NCBI RefSeq assembly: GCF_036014215.1
Contig: NZ_CP107921.1
Span: 1,287,501-1,351,500 of the forward strand
DNA length: 64,000 nt
Direction: 5' to 3'
Origin: Streptomyces sp. NBC_00440
GTDB lineage: Bacteria; Actinomycetota; Actinomycetes; Streptomycetales; Streptomycetaceae
Below the pieces are notes generated by a model. It did not search any database, was not told where the DNA came from, and was given only the letters and a program-made list of their open reading frames with translations. Both the position numbers and the translations under genes were made by a program. Below are positions 27,825 through 38,031 of this stretch, piece by piece. How positions within the stretch are numbered: position 1 is the stretch's first letter; the number at the start of each line of letters is the position of its first letter.

Positions 27825-27837
27825 TTAAGCCCTTAGA
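27825..27837. promoter_or_regulatory. Putative MarR operator, copy 2
   Basis: TTAAGCCCTTAGA, the reverse complement of TCTAAGGGCTTAA. The longer stretch 27821-27841 matches the reverse complement of 39834-39854 at 17 of 21 positions. It lies about 60 bp before the first gene of the catabolic operon. Confidence 0.6.
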
Positions 27838-27896
27838 TTTCTAGCCCTCACCCAAACCAGCCCACACTCAAACCCGTCCAGCCAGGAGGCTCCCGT

Positions 27897-29399
27897 ATGA
27901 CCCGGTCCCCTGCTGCCGAAGTACCCGACGAAGCGCTCGTGGCCGGCGTGTGGCGCCGCGGCGCCGGTGCCCCGGCCGAGACCGTCGACCCGGCCACCGG
28001 CCGGGTGCTCGCCACCGTGCACGCCGTGACCCCGGCGGAGGTCGACGAGGCCGCCGAAGGCGCCGCCCGCGCCGCCGCCGACCCGGCCTGGCGCGCGCTC
28101 CTCCCGCATCAGCGCGCCCGGCTGCTGCACCGGATCGCCGAGCTGACCGAGGGCGCGGCGGAACACCTCGCGGCGCTCCAGACCGCCGACACGGGCAAGG
28201 CCCTCACCGAGACCCGCGCCCTGGTGGCCAGCGCGGCCGGGACCTTCCGGTACACGGCCGCCGCGCTGGAGACCGCCGAGGAGGCGATCACCCCCTCGCG
28301 CGGCGACTACCTCACGATGAGCACCTTCGAGCCGATCGGTGTCATCGGCGCGATCAACCCCTGGAACTCCCCGGTGGCCAGCGACGCGCAGAAGCTCGCG
28401 CCCGCCCTCGCCGGGGGCAACGCGGTCCTGCTGAAGCCCGCCGAGTGGACCCCGCTGGTCTCGCTCGCGCTGGGGCGGCTGATCAGCCGCGCCCTGGACG
28501 AACTCTCGCTGCCCGCCGGGCTCCTGTCGGTGCTCCCCGGGCGCGGCAGCATCGTGGGCGACGCCATCGTGCGCCATCCGCGTACCGGAAAGGTCAGTTT
28601 CACCGGCGGTACGGACACCGGACGGACGATCGCGCACGCCGCGGCCGAGAAGATCATGCCCGTCTCGCTGGAGCTGGGCGGCAAGTCACCGACCATCGTG
28701 CTCGCCGACGCCGACATCGAACAGGCCCTGGCCGGCGTGATGTTCGGCGTCTTCTCCTCCAGCGGCCAGTCCTGCATCGCCGGTTCGCGGCTCTTCGTGG
28801 CGCGTGAGATCTACGACGCCTTCGTCGGTGAACTGGTAGAGCGCACCCGGAAGCTGCGGGTCGGCCCCGGTACGGCGCCGGACACCCAGGTCGGTCCGCT
28901 GGTGCACCACCGGCACCGGGACGCGGTGGCGGCCAGGGTCGACCTGGCGCGTACCGAGGGGGCCCGGGTGCTCTGCGGCGGCTCGGTGCCGCCGGGCGAC
29001 GAGTACCGGGACGGCGCCTACTATCTGCCGACCGTCCTGGACGGCCTGGACAACTCCTCGCGCACCTGCCAGGAGGAGATCTTCGGGCCGGTGCTCGCCG
29101 CGCTGCCGTTCGACGACGAGGACGATCTCGTCCGGCGGGCCAACGCCTCGGTGTACGGGCTGGCCTGCGGCATCTGGACCCGTGACCACCGGGCGGCCTG
29201 GCGGATCGCCCGCCGGGTCGAGGCCGGCACCGTCTGGATCAACACCTACAAGCAGTTCAGCATCGCCACCCCCTTCGGCGGCCTCAAGGACAGCGGTCTC
29301 GGGCGGGAGAAGAGCCGCGACGGCATCCGCGCCTACCAGCGCCAGAAGTCCCTGTACTGGGGCACGTCGGACGCCCCCCTGCCCTGGGCCGCCCTGTAG
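27897..29399 (+). CDS. NAD(P)-dependent aldehyde dehydrogenase
   Basis: A 500-residue aldehyde dehydrogenase that oxidises an aldehyde or ring-cleavage semialdehyde to the acid. LELGGKSPTIV contains the general-base Glu, and SSSGQSCIAGSRLFV contains the catalytic Cys. GFTGGTDTG-like VSFTGGTDTGRTI is the cofactor loop, and EEIFGPVLA is the late family motif. The ATG follows CCAGGAGG. First gene of a tightly packed operon that runs to 39323. Overall form is closest to the betaine-aldehyde and hydroxymuconic-semialdehyde dehydrogenase group; the substrate cannot be read from the sequence. Confidence 0.93.
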   Translation: MTRSPAAEVPDEALVAGVWRRGAGAPAETVDPATGRVLATVHAVTPAEVDEAAEGAARAAADPAWRALLPHQRARLLHRIAELTEGAAEHLAALQTADTGKALTETRALVASAAGTFRYTAAALETAEEAITPSRGDYLTMSTFEPIGVIGAINPWNSPVASDAQKLAPALAGGNAVLLKPAEWTPLVSLALGRLISRALDELSLPAGLLSVLPGRGSIVGDAIVRHPRTGKVSFTGGTDTGRTIAHAAAEKIMPVSLELGGKSPTIVLADADIEQALAGVMFGVFSSSGQSCIAGSRLFVAREIYDAFVGELVERTRKLRVGPGTAPDTQVGPLVHHRHRDAVAARVDLARTEGARVLCGGSVPPGDEYRDGAYYLPTVLDGLDNSSRTCQEEIFGPVLAALPFDDEDDLVRRANASVYGLACGIWTRDHRAAWRIARRVEAGTVWINTYKQFSIATPFGGLKDSGLGREKSRDGIRAYQRQKSLYWGTSDAPLPWAAL

Positions 29400-29433
29400 T
29401 CGCCCGGTCGTCACAGCCCGTCTGGAGACAGTC

Positions 29434-30452
<1,019 letters not shown>

Positions 30453-30456
<4 letters not shown>

Positions 30457-31241
30457 CCCGCAGCGTGGGACTCGTCGGCTGGGGCGCCATCGGCCGCACC
30501 GTGGGCACCGCACTCGCCGCAGGCGCCGTCGAAGGCGCCGAACTGGTCTGCGTGGTGGACAACCGCGCGATCGGCGAAGCGCCCGCCCCGCAGCTGACGT
30601 TCGAAGAGGCCCTGGAGCGCTGCGATCTGATCGTGGAGGCGGCGGGCCAGGGCGTCGTACGGGAGTGGGCCGAGCGCATCCTGCGGTCCGGGACCGATCT
30701 GCTGATCGCGTCGACCGGGGCGCTCACCGACGAGGAGCTGGCGAAGCGGCTGCTGGCCGCCGGTCCTGGCCGGGTGTACTTCACATCGGGCGCCGTCGGG
30801 GGTCTCGACCTGCTCCAGGCGGCCCAGGGCCTCGGGCCGCTGCACGACATACGGCTGACCACCACCAAACTGCCGTCGACCCTCGAACAGCCCTGGATGG
30901 ACGAGGAGTTGCTGACCCGGATGCGGACGGCGACCGGTCCGGTCGAGGTCATGTCGGGCACCGCACGCGACATCCCGGTGAAATTCCCCAAGTCGACGAA
31001 TGTGGCCGCTTCGGTGGCCCTCGCCGTGGGGGACCCGGACTCCGTACGGGTCAGGGTGGTCGCCGACCCGGGCGCCGACCGTACCCGTCATCTCATCGAG
31101 GCCGACGGCCCGCAGGGGACCTACCGCTTCGAGGTCGCGCATCTGCCGGACCCCGGCAACCCCGCCACCAGCCGGATCGTGCCGTACGCGGTGCTGCGCA
31201 GCATCGCGGCCCTCGCCGGGCGGACGGGGCAGATCCTGTGA
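30453..31241 (+). CDS. Aspartate dehydrogenase-like NAD(P)-binding protein
   Basis: A 262-residue protein of the aspartate dehydrogenase/NadX type (DUF108-like). The N-terminal Rossmann motif is GLVGWGAIGRTVGTAL, the next core strand has CDLIVEAAGQGVVREW, and STGALTDEEL resembles the family's substrate loop. The catalytic half includes LTTTKLP and KFPKSTNVAASVALA, the latter strongly conserved in the family. True NadX makes iminoaspartate for NAD synthesis, but no nadA or nadC lies nearby. Here it overlaps the dioxygenase gene by four bases (ATGA) and the hydrolase gene by four (GTGA), so it is part of the catabolic route, perhaps acting on an amino or imino intermediate. Confidence 0.82.
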
Positions 31242-32032
31242 CCGCCGCGCCTGCGGCCGGCCCGCGGGTGACGGAGGCCGGGGCCGCGGGGCCGCTGCTG
31301 CTCTGCCTGCACGGCATCGGCTCGTCGTCCGCCGCCTTCGCCCCGCAGCTCGCGGAACTCTCCGCGTACGTCCGGGTGGTGGCCTGGGACGCGCCCGGCT
31401 ACGCGGCGTCCCCCGACCCGCGGGGCCCGCTGACGCTCGACGGCTACGCGGACGCGGCGGCGGCGCTCATCGAGGAGCGCGGCGGCAGCGCCCATGTGCT
31501 GGGCGTCTCCTGGGGCGGGGTCATCGCACTGCGGCTGGCCGCCCGCCACCCCGGGCTGGTCGCCTCGCTGATCGTCGCCGACTCCAGCGCCGGTTCGGGC
31601 ACCGACCCGGCGAAGGCGGCGGCGATGCGCGGACGGGCGGCCGAGCTGGAAGCCGCCGGGCCGCGGGCCTTCGCCGAGCAGCGCGGACCGCGGCTCGTCT
31701 CCGCGATGGCGCCCCCGGAGCTGGTGCGGCGGGTCGTCGACACCATGGCCGGCGCCGTCCGGCTGCCCGGCTACGGCTACGCCGCGGAGGCGATGGCCGC
31801 AGCCGACCTCCGTACCGAACTCGCCGGGATCACCGCCCCAGCCCTGGTCATCTGCGGCGACCAGGACCGGGTCACCGGCGTCGAGGCGAGCCAGCTCATC
31901 GCGGGCTCCCTCCACAAGTCCGCCTACGTGATCGTCAAGGACGCCGGTCACCTGGCCAACCAGGAGCAGCCCCGGGCCTTCAACGCCTGGGTCCTCTCCC
32001 ACCTCCGTATCACCGCACAGATCCCCGAATGA
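31238..32032 (+). CDS. Alpha/beta-fold hydrolase
   Basis: A 264-residue hydrolase. LLLCLHGIGSSS provides the oxyanion-hole loop, GVSWGG holds the nucleophile Ser, CGDQDRV holds the acid Asp and DAGHLANQEQP holds the catalytic His. The pattern fits C-C bond hydrolases of meta-cleavage pathways as well as enol-lactonases such as PcaD. The GTG start overlaps the preceding stop (GTGA), which implies translational coupling. Next to an extradiol-type enzyme, hydrolysis of a ring-cleavage product is the simplest role. Confidence 0.87.
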   Translation: MTAAPAAGPRVTEAGAAGPLLLCLHGIGSSSAAFAPQLAELSAYVRVVAWDAPGYAASPDPRGPLTLDGYADAAAALIEERGGSAHVLGVSWGGVIALRLAARHPGLVASLIVADSSAGSGTDPAKAAAMRGRAAELEAAGPRAFAEQRGPRLVSAMAPPELVRRVVDTMAGAVRLPGYGYAAEAMAAADLRTELAGITAPALVICGDQDRVTGVEASQLIAGSLHKSAYVIVKDAGHLANQEQPRAFNAWVLSHLRITAQIPE

Positions 32033-32085
32033 CCCACCCCAGCAGCACCCACCCGAGCAGCACCCGCACCGAGAAGGAGCACGTC

Positions 32086-32607
32086 ATGCCCGTCACCACC
32101 ACCGAGTACGACAACGGCGGCGACCTCGCCGGCTACACCGACTCCCTGATCGCCACGAAGGACTCCCGCGAGCCCGACTGGGACACCCTGGCGTTCCAGG
32201 CCAAGGCCGGTGACCAGTACCGGCGCGCGCAGATCCGCTACGTCGGCTCCGGCGCGACCGGCAACCACGACGGTGACAACCGGATCCTGCCGTCCGGCGG
32301 CTTCACCTTCTCCAACATGCTGCTGCCGCCGGGCGCCGAGGGCCCCGAGCACACCCACCACGACGTCGAGGAGGCCTTCTTCGTCCTGGAGGGCAAGGTG
32401 CGCGTCGGGATCCACCGCGGTGACAGCGAGGCGGAGTACCGCACGCTCGGCTACCGCGACATGATCGTGGTCCCGGCGGGCGTGGCGCGTTCGCTGAAGA
32501 ACGAGGGCGACACCGACGCGCTGTTCTGCGTCGTCATCGGCACGCAGAAGCCGCAGGTCCCGACCTACCCCGAGCACTCGCCGATGCACGGCGTGACCCG
32601 CGACTGA
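32086..32607 (+). CDS. Cupin-domain protein
   Basis: A 173-residue single-cupin protein. The metal-binding motif 1 is PEHTHHDVEEAFFVLEGKVR, with two or three His and a Glu. Motif 2 appears in the VVPAGVARSLKNEG part, where the usual motif-2 His is replaced, so metal binding may be altered. Cupins in catabolic clusters are often dioxygenases, isomerases or decarboxylases. The exact step here is unknown. The ATG at 32086 has AAGGAG upstream. It ends with TGATG, overlapping the next start. Confidence 0.85.
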   Translation: MPVTTTEYDNGGDLAGYTDSLIATKDSREPDWDTLAFQAKAGDQYRRAQIRYVGSGATGNHDGDNRILPSGGFTFSNMLLPPGAEGPEHTHHDVEEAFFVLEGKVRVGIHRGDSEAEYRTLGYRDMIVVPAGVARSLKNEGDTDALFCVVIGTQKPQVPTYPEHSPMHGVTRD

Positions 32608-33347
32608 TGCGCACTGTCGTCATCACCGGCGCCGGCCGTGGCCTCGGACTGGCCATGGCCCGCCGGGCGGGCCAGGACGGCTTCCGCACCGTGGTCGCCG
32701 AACTGGACCGGGAACGCGGCGAATCGGCGGCCCGCGCGCTGCGCGACGAGGGCCTGGACGCCCACTTCGTCCAGTGCGACGTGGCGGACCCCGCATCGGT
32801 CGACGCCCTCGCGTCGGCCGTCGCCGGGCTCGGCCCGCTGCACGGTCTCGTCAACAACGCGGCGCTCGCCAACGGCGTGGGCGGCAAGGAGTTCCAGGAC
32901 ATCACCGTCGCGGAGTGGGACCGGCTGATGGCCGTCAACGCCCGCTCCCCCTGGCTGGTCTCCCGTGCGCTGCTGCCCCAGCTGCTGGCGCACGGCGACG
33001 GCGGTCGCATCGTCCATCTCGCGTCCGACGCCGCGCTGTACGGCTCCGTACGGCTCGCCCACTACGTCACGTCCAAGGGCGCCGTGATCGCGCTCACCCG
33101 GGCGATGGCCCGGGAACTCGGCGACCGGGGCATCACCGTGAACGCGGTGGCGCCCGGCATCACCGAGGGCGAGGCCACCGAGTCCGTACCGGCCGAGCGC
33201 CATGAGCTGTACCGCGCCAACCGGGCCATCTCACGCCCGCAGCGCCCCGACGACCTGCTGGGGCTCGTCTCGTACCTGCTGGGCGCCGAGTCCCGTTATC
33301 TCACCGGACAGGTGATCGCCGTCAACGGCGGCTTCACCATGAACTGA
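32607..33347 (+). CDS. Short-chain dehydrogenase/reductase (complete active site)
   Basis: A 246-residue classical SDR. The cofactor motif is TGAGRGLGLA, NNAALAN is the structural motif, and the active site has Ser in HLASDAALYG followed by YVTSK. An acidic residue after strand 2 (AELDRER) suggests NAD preference. It may dehydrogenate the cis-diol formed by the Rieske oxygenase, or another alcohol of the route. The start overlaps the cupin stop. Confidence 0.9.
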   Translation: MRTVVITGAGRGLGLAMARRAGQDGFRTVVAELDRERGESAARALRDEGLDAHFVQCDVADPASVDALASAVAGLGPLHGLVNNAALANGVGGKEFQDITVAEWDRLMAVNARSPWLVSRALLPQLLAHGDGGRIVHLASDAALYGSVRLAHYVTSKGAVIALTRAMARELGDRGITVNAVAPGITEGEATESVPAERHELYRANRAISRPQRPDDLLGLVSYLLGAESRYLTGQVIAVNGGFTMN

Positions 33348-33364
33348 CCATCGGAGCAACTGAT

Positions 33365-34153
33365 ATGGATCTGGGCCTCGCCGACCGCACCGTACTGGTG
33401 ACCGGCGGCAGCTCGGGCGTCGGCCTGGCCACGGTCCGCGCCCTGCTCGACGAAGGCGCCAACGTCGCCACCTGCGGCCGCGACGCGGACCGGCTCGCCG
33501 CGGCCGCGGCCGGTCTCGGCGCGGGCGGCGACCGACTGCTCACCGGAGTCTGCGACGTCCGGGACGCCGGAGCGGTCCGCCGCTTCACCGAGCGCACGGC
33601 GGAGCACTTCGGCGCGCTGGACGGACTCGTCAACAACGCCGGCCAGTCGCGGATGAAGAACTTCGCCGAGAGCACGGCGGAGGACTGGCGGGACGAGCTG
33701 GAGCTGAAGTTCGCCGGCGTCCTCAACCCGCTGCACGCGGGGCTCGCCCTGCTGCGTGCCTCGCCGGTCGCCTCGGTCGTCAACATCAACGCGGTACTCG
33801 CCAAACAGCCCGAACCCCGGCTCATCACCACCAGCGCCGCCCGCGCCGGGATCCTCAACCTCTCCAAGTCCCTTTCGCAGGAGCTGGCCCCGGACGGCAT
33901 CCGGGTCAACTCGGTCTGCCTGGGCCTGGTCGACACCGGGCAGTGGACCCGCCGCCACGCGGCGTCCGGCACCTCCCTGTCGTACGAGCGGTGGCAGGCG
34001 GAGCTGGCCGCCGACCGCGGGGTCTCGCTCGCCCGGCTCGGCCGCGCCGATGAGGTCGCCTACGCGGTGGTGTCCCTGCTCTCGCCCCGCGCCTCGTACA
34101 TCACCGGCACCGGCATCGACGTCTGCGGCGGCGTCGGCCGCTCCATCCTCTGA
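33365..34153 (+). CDS. SDR-family protein lacking the usual catalytic Tyr-Lys pair
   Basis: A 262-residue protein with the SDR fold: TGGSSGVGLA for the cofactor and LVNNAG for the core. Where YxxxK is expected, the sequence reads LITTSAARAGILNLSKS, so Tyr is Thr or Ser and Lys is Arg. The preceding Ser position reads VVNINAV. It may bind NAD(H) but probably does not work by the standard SDR mechanism. Alternatives are a non-redox enzyme, such as an isomerase or dehydratase, or a subunit for the complete SDR encoded just before it. The start is 17 bp after that gene. Confidence 0.85.
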   Translation: MDLGLADRTVLVTGGSSGVGLATVRALLDEGANVATCGRDADRLAAAAAGLGAGGDRLLTGVCDVRDAGAVRRFTERTAEHFGALDGLVNNAGQSRMKNFAESTAEDWRDELELKFAGVLNPLHAGLALLRASPVASVVNINAVLAKQPEPRLITTSAARAGILNLSKSLSQELAPDGIRVNSVCLGLVDTGQWTRRHAASGTSLSYERWQAELAADRGVSLARLGRADEVAYAVVSLLSPRASYITGTGIDVCGGVGRSIL

Positions 34154-34163
34154 GGAGACCACC

Positions 34164-35789
34164 ATGCGTTACACCACCGGAGGCGATCTCCTCGTCGCCG
34201 TCCTGCGTGAACTCGGCATCGACACGGTCTTCGGCATCGTCAGCGTGCACAATCTGCCGCTGGTCGAGGCCGTCGACCGGGAGCTGCGCTTCGTGCCCGT
34301 GCGGCACGAGGCCACCGCCGTCAGCGCCGCCGACGCCTACGGCAGGGCGCGCGGCTCGATCGGCTGCGCGCTCACCTCCACGGGCACCGGGGCGGGCAAC
34401 GCGGCCGGCTCGCTCATCGAGTCGCTCAGCTCGGGCACGGCGGTCCTGCACGTCACCGGGCAGATCGACAGCGCCTACCTGGGCAGCGGTCGCGGCTTCA
34501 TCCATGAGACCAAGGACCAGCTCTCGATGCTGCGTGCGGTCTCCGCGTACGCCGCGACGGTCACATCGGCCGATGACGCGGGCCGGGTGCTGCGCGAGGC
34601 GGCCCGCGCCGCGCTCACCGCTCCGGGCGGGCCCGGCAGCGTCGAGTGGCCGGTGGATCTCCAGTACGCGGCGCAGACCGACACCGGCGCGGCGCCCGCC
34701 GACGACCCGCACCCGGTGCCCGAAGCGGCCGAACTCGCCGCCGCCGCCGCGCTGCTGGCGTCCGCACGGCGCCCGCTGATCTGGGCGGGCGGCGGGGCGA
34801 CCGGGGCCGGACCGCAGCTCACGGCGCTGCTCGCGGCGACCGGCGCGGGCCTGCTGACGTCCAACTCGGGGCGGGGAGCGGTGCCGGAGGACCACCCGGC
34901 GGTCATCGGCAACTTCGCCACCACGCCCGCGGGGCGCGCCCTGCTCGCCGACGCGGACGTCCTGCTCACCGTCGGCACGCACTTCCGGTCCAACGAGACC
35001 GCCGACTACACCCTCGAACTGCCCACGGCCCATATCCAGCTGGATGTCGACCCGGCCGCACCGGGCCGCGTCTACCCGGCGCGCCATGCCCTGCACGGGC
35101 GCGCGGCCGACGTACTGGAGTCCCTGCTGCCGTACGCGCGCCGGGCGGAACCGGACTGGACGGCGCGGGTCACTGCCGTACGCGAGGAGGTACGGGCCCT
35201 GCTGCACGACTCCATCGGGCCGCAGGCGGCGGTCTGTGACGCGCTGCGGGCGGTGCTGCCCCGCGAGGCGGTCGTCGCCCGCGATGTCACCATCGCGTCC
35301 AGCAGCTGGGGCAACCGTCTGCTGGAGATGTACGACCCCCGGTCCAATGTGTTCCCGCGCGGCGGCGGCATCGGACAGGGCCTCGGCATGGGCATCGGGG
35401 CGGCGCTCGCCCGGCCGGACACCCCCACCGTGGTACTGGCCGGCGACGGCGGCCTCGCGGTCCACCTCGGCGAACTGCTCACCCTCGCCCAGGAGCGCCC
35501 GGCCCTGACCCTGATCGTGTTCAACGATGGCGGCTACGGCGTGCTCCGCAATATGCAGGACCGCTACAGCGAGCGGCGGTCCGGAGTCGATCTGGCCACC
35601 CCGGACTTCGAGCAGCTGGCCCGCGCCTGCGGCCTCCCGTACGCCCGCATAGCGGCCGCGGAGCACGCGCACCCGGTGCTCGAACACGCGGTGGCTTCCG
35701 GCGGCCCTGTGCTCGTCGAGGTCGACCTGGCCGAACTCGGCCCGATGAAGAACCCGTTCACCCCGCCCGTCACGATCCCCACGGCGTAG
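34164..35789 (+). CDS. Thiamine-diphosphate enzyme (acetolactate synthase/decarboxylase type)
   Basis: A 541-residue ThDP-dependent enzyme with the three-domain layout of acetolactate synthase and benzoylformate decarboxylase. The activating Glu is in VRHEATAVSAADAYGRA (near residue 50). The ThDP/Mg motif runs from AGDGGLAVHLGELLTLA to the Asn of IVFNDGGYG. Acting alone, without a regulatory subunit gene, it is more likely a 2-oxo-acid decarboxylase or carboligase than a branched-chain biosynthetic enzyme. It starts 10 bp after the second SDR and is followed 10 bp later by the reductase gene. Confidence 0.88.
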   Translation: MRYTTGGDLLVAVLRELGIDTVFGIVSVHNLPLVEAVDRELRFVPVRHEATAVSAADAYGRARGSIGCALTSTGTGAGNAAGSLIESLSSGTAVLHVTGQIDSAYLGSGRGFIHETKDQLSMLRAVSAYAATVTSADDAGRVLREAARAALTAPGGPGSVEWPVDLQYAAQTDTGAAPADDPHPVPEAAELAAAAALLASARRPLIWAGGGATGAGPQLTALLAATGAGLLTSNSGRGAVPEDHPAVIGNFATTPAGRALLADADVLLTVGTHFRSNETADYTLELPTAHIQLDVDPAAPGRVYPARHALHGRAADVLESLLPYARRAEPDWTARVTAVREEVRALLHDSIGPQAAVCDALRAVLPREAVVARDVTIASSSWGNRLLEMYDPRSNVFPRGGGIGQGLGMGIGAALARPDTPTVVLAGDGGLAVHLGELLTLAQERPALTLIVFNDGGYGVLRNMQDRYSERRSGVDLATPDFEQLARACGLPYARIAAAEHAHPVLEHAVASGGPVLVEVDLAELGPMKNPFTPPVTIPTA

Positions 35790-35799
35790 GGAGGCCACC

Positions 35800-36747
35800 A
35801 TGGACGCGCCAAGCGAACCCCGGCTCGAACTTCTTGTCCGCACCATGACCCTGGAGGCCGACGGCGTCCTCTCGGTCGTTCTCGTCCACCCGGACGGCAA
35901 GCCGCTGCCGGCCTGGGAGCCCGGTGCCCATCTCGATCTGGAGATCGGCGGGCTGACCCGGCAGTACTCGCTCTGCGGGGACCCGCACGATCTGTCCGGA
36001 TACCGCATCGGCGTGCTCGACGAGCCGTCGTCGCGCGGCGGTTCACGGTATGTGCACACCCGGCTGCGCCCCGGCCAGCGGGTCACCGCCGCCGGGCCGA
36101 GGAACCACTTCGCGCTGGACGGGGCGGAGCGCTACGTCTTCATCGCGGGCGGCATCGGCATCACCCCGATCCTGCCGATGGCCCGGGAGGCCGCGCGCAG
36201 GTTTGTTCCGTACACCCTGGTGCACGGCGGCCGGACGCGGGCGTCCATGGCGTTCGGCTCCGAACTGGCGGCGCTCGGCGGCGGGGACGTGCTCCGGCAT
36301 CCGCAGGACGAGCTGGGACACATCGACCTGGCGTCGGCACTGGACGGCGTGGGTCCCGGCACGCTGGTGTACTGCTGCGGGCCGGAGCCACTGCTCAAGG
36401 CCGTGGAGGCGGTCTGCCCGGCCGGGCTGCTGCGGGTGGAGCGGTTCGCCGCACCGGCCGTCGAGCCGGCCGGGGACGACACGGCCTTCGACGTGGAGTG
36501 CCGGGCCTCCGGCGTCACCGTCGCGGTCGGCAGCGGTACCACCGTACTGGCGGCCGTCGAGGCCGCGGGCATTCCCGTCGGCAGCTCCTGCCGGGACGGC
36601 ATCTGCGGGACCTGCGAGACCCGGGTGCTCGAAGGCACCCCGGACCACCGGGACTTCGTCCTCAGCGAGACCGAGCACGCGTCGAACGCGACCATGATGA
36701 TCTGCGTGTCGCGCTGCGCCTCGGGACCTCTCGTACTCGACCTCTGA
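35800..36747 (+). CDS. PDR/VanB-type oxidoreductase (reductase partner of the Rieske oxygenase)
   Basis: A 315-residue electron-transfer flavoprotein. The N-terminal FMN domain contains TRQYSLCG and the NAD domain contains FIAGGIGITPILPM and YCCGPEPLL. The C-terminal plant-type [2Fe-2S] domain has SCRDGICGTCETRV followed by a fourth Cys in MMICVSRC. This order defines the phthalate-dioxygenase-reductase/VanB class, which serves single-component Rieske oxygenases. The oxygenase is encoded 280 bp downstream in the same operon. Confidence 0.93.
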   Translation: MDAPSEPRLELLVRTMTLEADGVLSVVLVHPDGKPLPAWEPGAHLDLEIGGLTRQYSLCGDPHDLSGYRIGVLDEPSSRGGSRYVHTRLRPGQRVTAAGPRNHFALDGAERYVFIAGGIGITPILPMAREAARRFVPYTLVHGGRTRASMAFGSELAALGGGDVLRHPQDELGHIDLASALDGVGPGTLVYCCGPEPLLKAVEAVCPAGLLRVERFAAPAVEPAGDDTAFDVECRASGVTVAVGSGTTVLAAVEAAGIPVGSSCRDGICGTCETRVLEGTPDHRDFVLSETEHASNATMMICVSRCASGPLVLDL

Positions 36748-36800
36748 CGACCCCTGTCACGGCGGAGGCCGTGCAACCCCGAACCCCTCCTGGAGGCACT

Positions 36801-37025
36801 GTGACCACCGACTGGCCCTACCTGGACGTACATCAGTCACGCACCCATGAGCCCACCCCCTACGAGTACCGGCTGGCCTCGGCGCTCGAAGAGGTCTTCA
36901 CCCACGAGGGCCATGAACTGGCCGACGTCGTACGGGGGCTCAACGCCCGCCAGGTGCACTCCCCCGACGGCGCCCCGTGGACCGAGCGGTCCTTCCGCGA
37001 CGAGATCAACCGACTGGGAGCGTGA
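36801..37025 (+). CDS. Small conserved protein next to Rieske oxygenase (possible HTH)
   Basis: A 74-residue hydrophilic protein beginning with GTG after TGGAGG. It contains TPYEYRLASALEEVFTHEGH and a C-terminal RSFRDEINRLGA. The second half (VRGLNARQVHSPDGAPWTER) resembles the recombinase-type helix-turn-helix module, where a similar phrase about going through choices of site and sequence is common. I have a recollection of such small proteins beside Rieske genes in other bacteria, but no function. It ends one base before the oxygenase start. It could help assembly or act as a small regulator. Confidence 0.65.
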   Translation: MTTDWPYLDVHQSRTHEPTPYEYRLASALEEVFTHEGHELADVVRGLNARQVHSPDGAPWTERSFRDEINRLGA

Positions 37026-37026
37026 C

Positions 37027-38031
37027 ATGACCACTCTGACCGCCGACCACATCTACGCCACCGGCCTGCGCAACCAGTGGCACCCCGTCGTGCCCTCCCG
37101 CTTCGTCGCACCGGGCGCGATGCGCAAGGTCACCGTGCTCGGTGAGCAGTGGCTGCTGTTCCGCCGCTCCGACTCGACACTGAGCATGCTCGCGGACCGC
37201 TGTCCGCACCGGGGCGCGCCGCTCTCGCTGGGCAAGCACCTGGGCGACCGGGTGGCCTGCTGGTACCACGGCCTGGAGATCGAGACCGACGGCACGGTCT
37301 CCTCCGTGCCGGGGCTGCCCGGCTGCAATCTGGAGGGCAAGAAACTCGTCAGGAGCCTGCCGGTGCGCGAGGTGGGCGGCGCGGTGCTCGCGTACTTCGG
37401 CGACGACGAGCACCCCGAACCGGCGCCGCTGACGCTGCCGGAGCCCCTCACCGACCCGGGCACCGACTCGTTCCTCTGCTACGCGGAGTGGAACGGCCCC
37501 TGGCGGTACGCGGTGGAGAACCTGCTCGACCCGATGCACGGCGCGTTCCTGCACCACGAGTCGCACACGATGTTCGACGGCGACACCACGGCCAAGTTCC
37601 GGATCCGGGAGACGGACCGCGGCTACTTCTTCGAGAAGACCGACCAGCGCGGTGTCAACTTCGACTGGGTCGAGCTGTGCAGGACCGGGGTCGACTGGGT
37701 CGACCTGTCGATCCCCTACCCGCCGTCGGCGGGCCCCGGCGGCCCGTTCGGCATCGTCGGGATGGTCTGCCCGGTGGACGAGAACCGTACGGGTGTCTTC
37801 TTCTGGCGCTACCGCAAGGTCGAGGGCTGGCAGCGGGACAGCTGGCGCTTCCTGTACCGGACGCTGATCGAGAAGCGCCACTGGGAGGTGCTCGAACAGG
37901 ACCGGGTGATGCTGGAGGCCATGCCGGCCGACGCCGACCAGCGGGAGAACCTGTACCAGCACGACCTGGGCGTGGTCCGGCTGCGCCGGATGTACCGGGC
38001 GGAGGCCGAGGCGCAGGGCGCACCGCGGTGA
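37027..38031 (+). CDS. Rieske non-heme iron oxygenase
   Basis: A 334-residue oxygenase subunit. The Rieske cluster motif is CPHRG...CWYHG with C-x-H-x16-C-x2-H spacing near the N-terminus. The mononuclear iron site is in NLLDPMHGAFLHHESH (D-x2-H-x4-H pattern) near residue 165. The length and lack of a beta-subunit gene place it with the homomultimeric phthalate/vanillate type, which hydroxylates or O-demethylates aromatic acids. It is fed by the PDR-type reductase encoded upstream. The substrate is unknown. Confidence 0.93.
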   Translation: MTTLTADHIYATGLRNQWHPVVPSRFVAPGAMRKVTVLGEQWLLFRRSDSTLSMLADRCPHRGAPLSLGKHLGDRVACWYHGLEIETDGTVSSVPGLPGCNLEGKKLVRSLPVREVGGAVLAYFGDDEHPEPAPLTLPEPLTDPGTDSFLCYAEWNGPWRYAVENLLDPMHGAFLHHESHTMFDGDTTAKFRIRETDRGYFFEKTDQRGVNFDWVELCRTGVDWVDLSIPYPPSAGPGGPFGIVGMVCPVDENRTGVFFWRYRKVEGWQRDSWRFLYRTLIEKRHWEVLEQDRVMLEAMPADADQRENLYQHDLGVVRLRRMYRAEAEAQGAPR

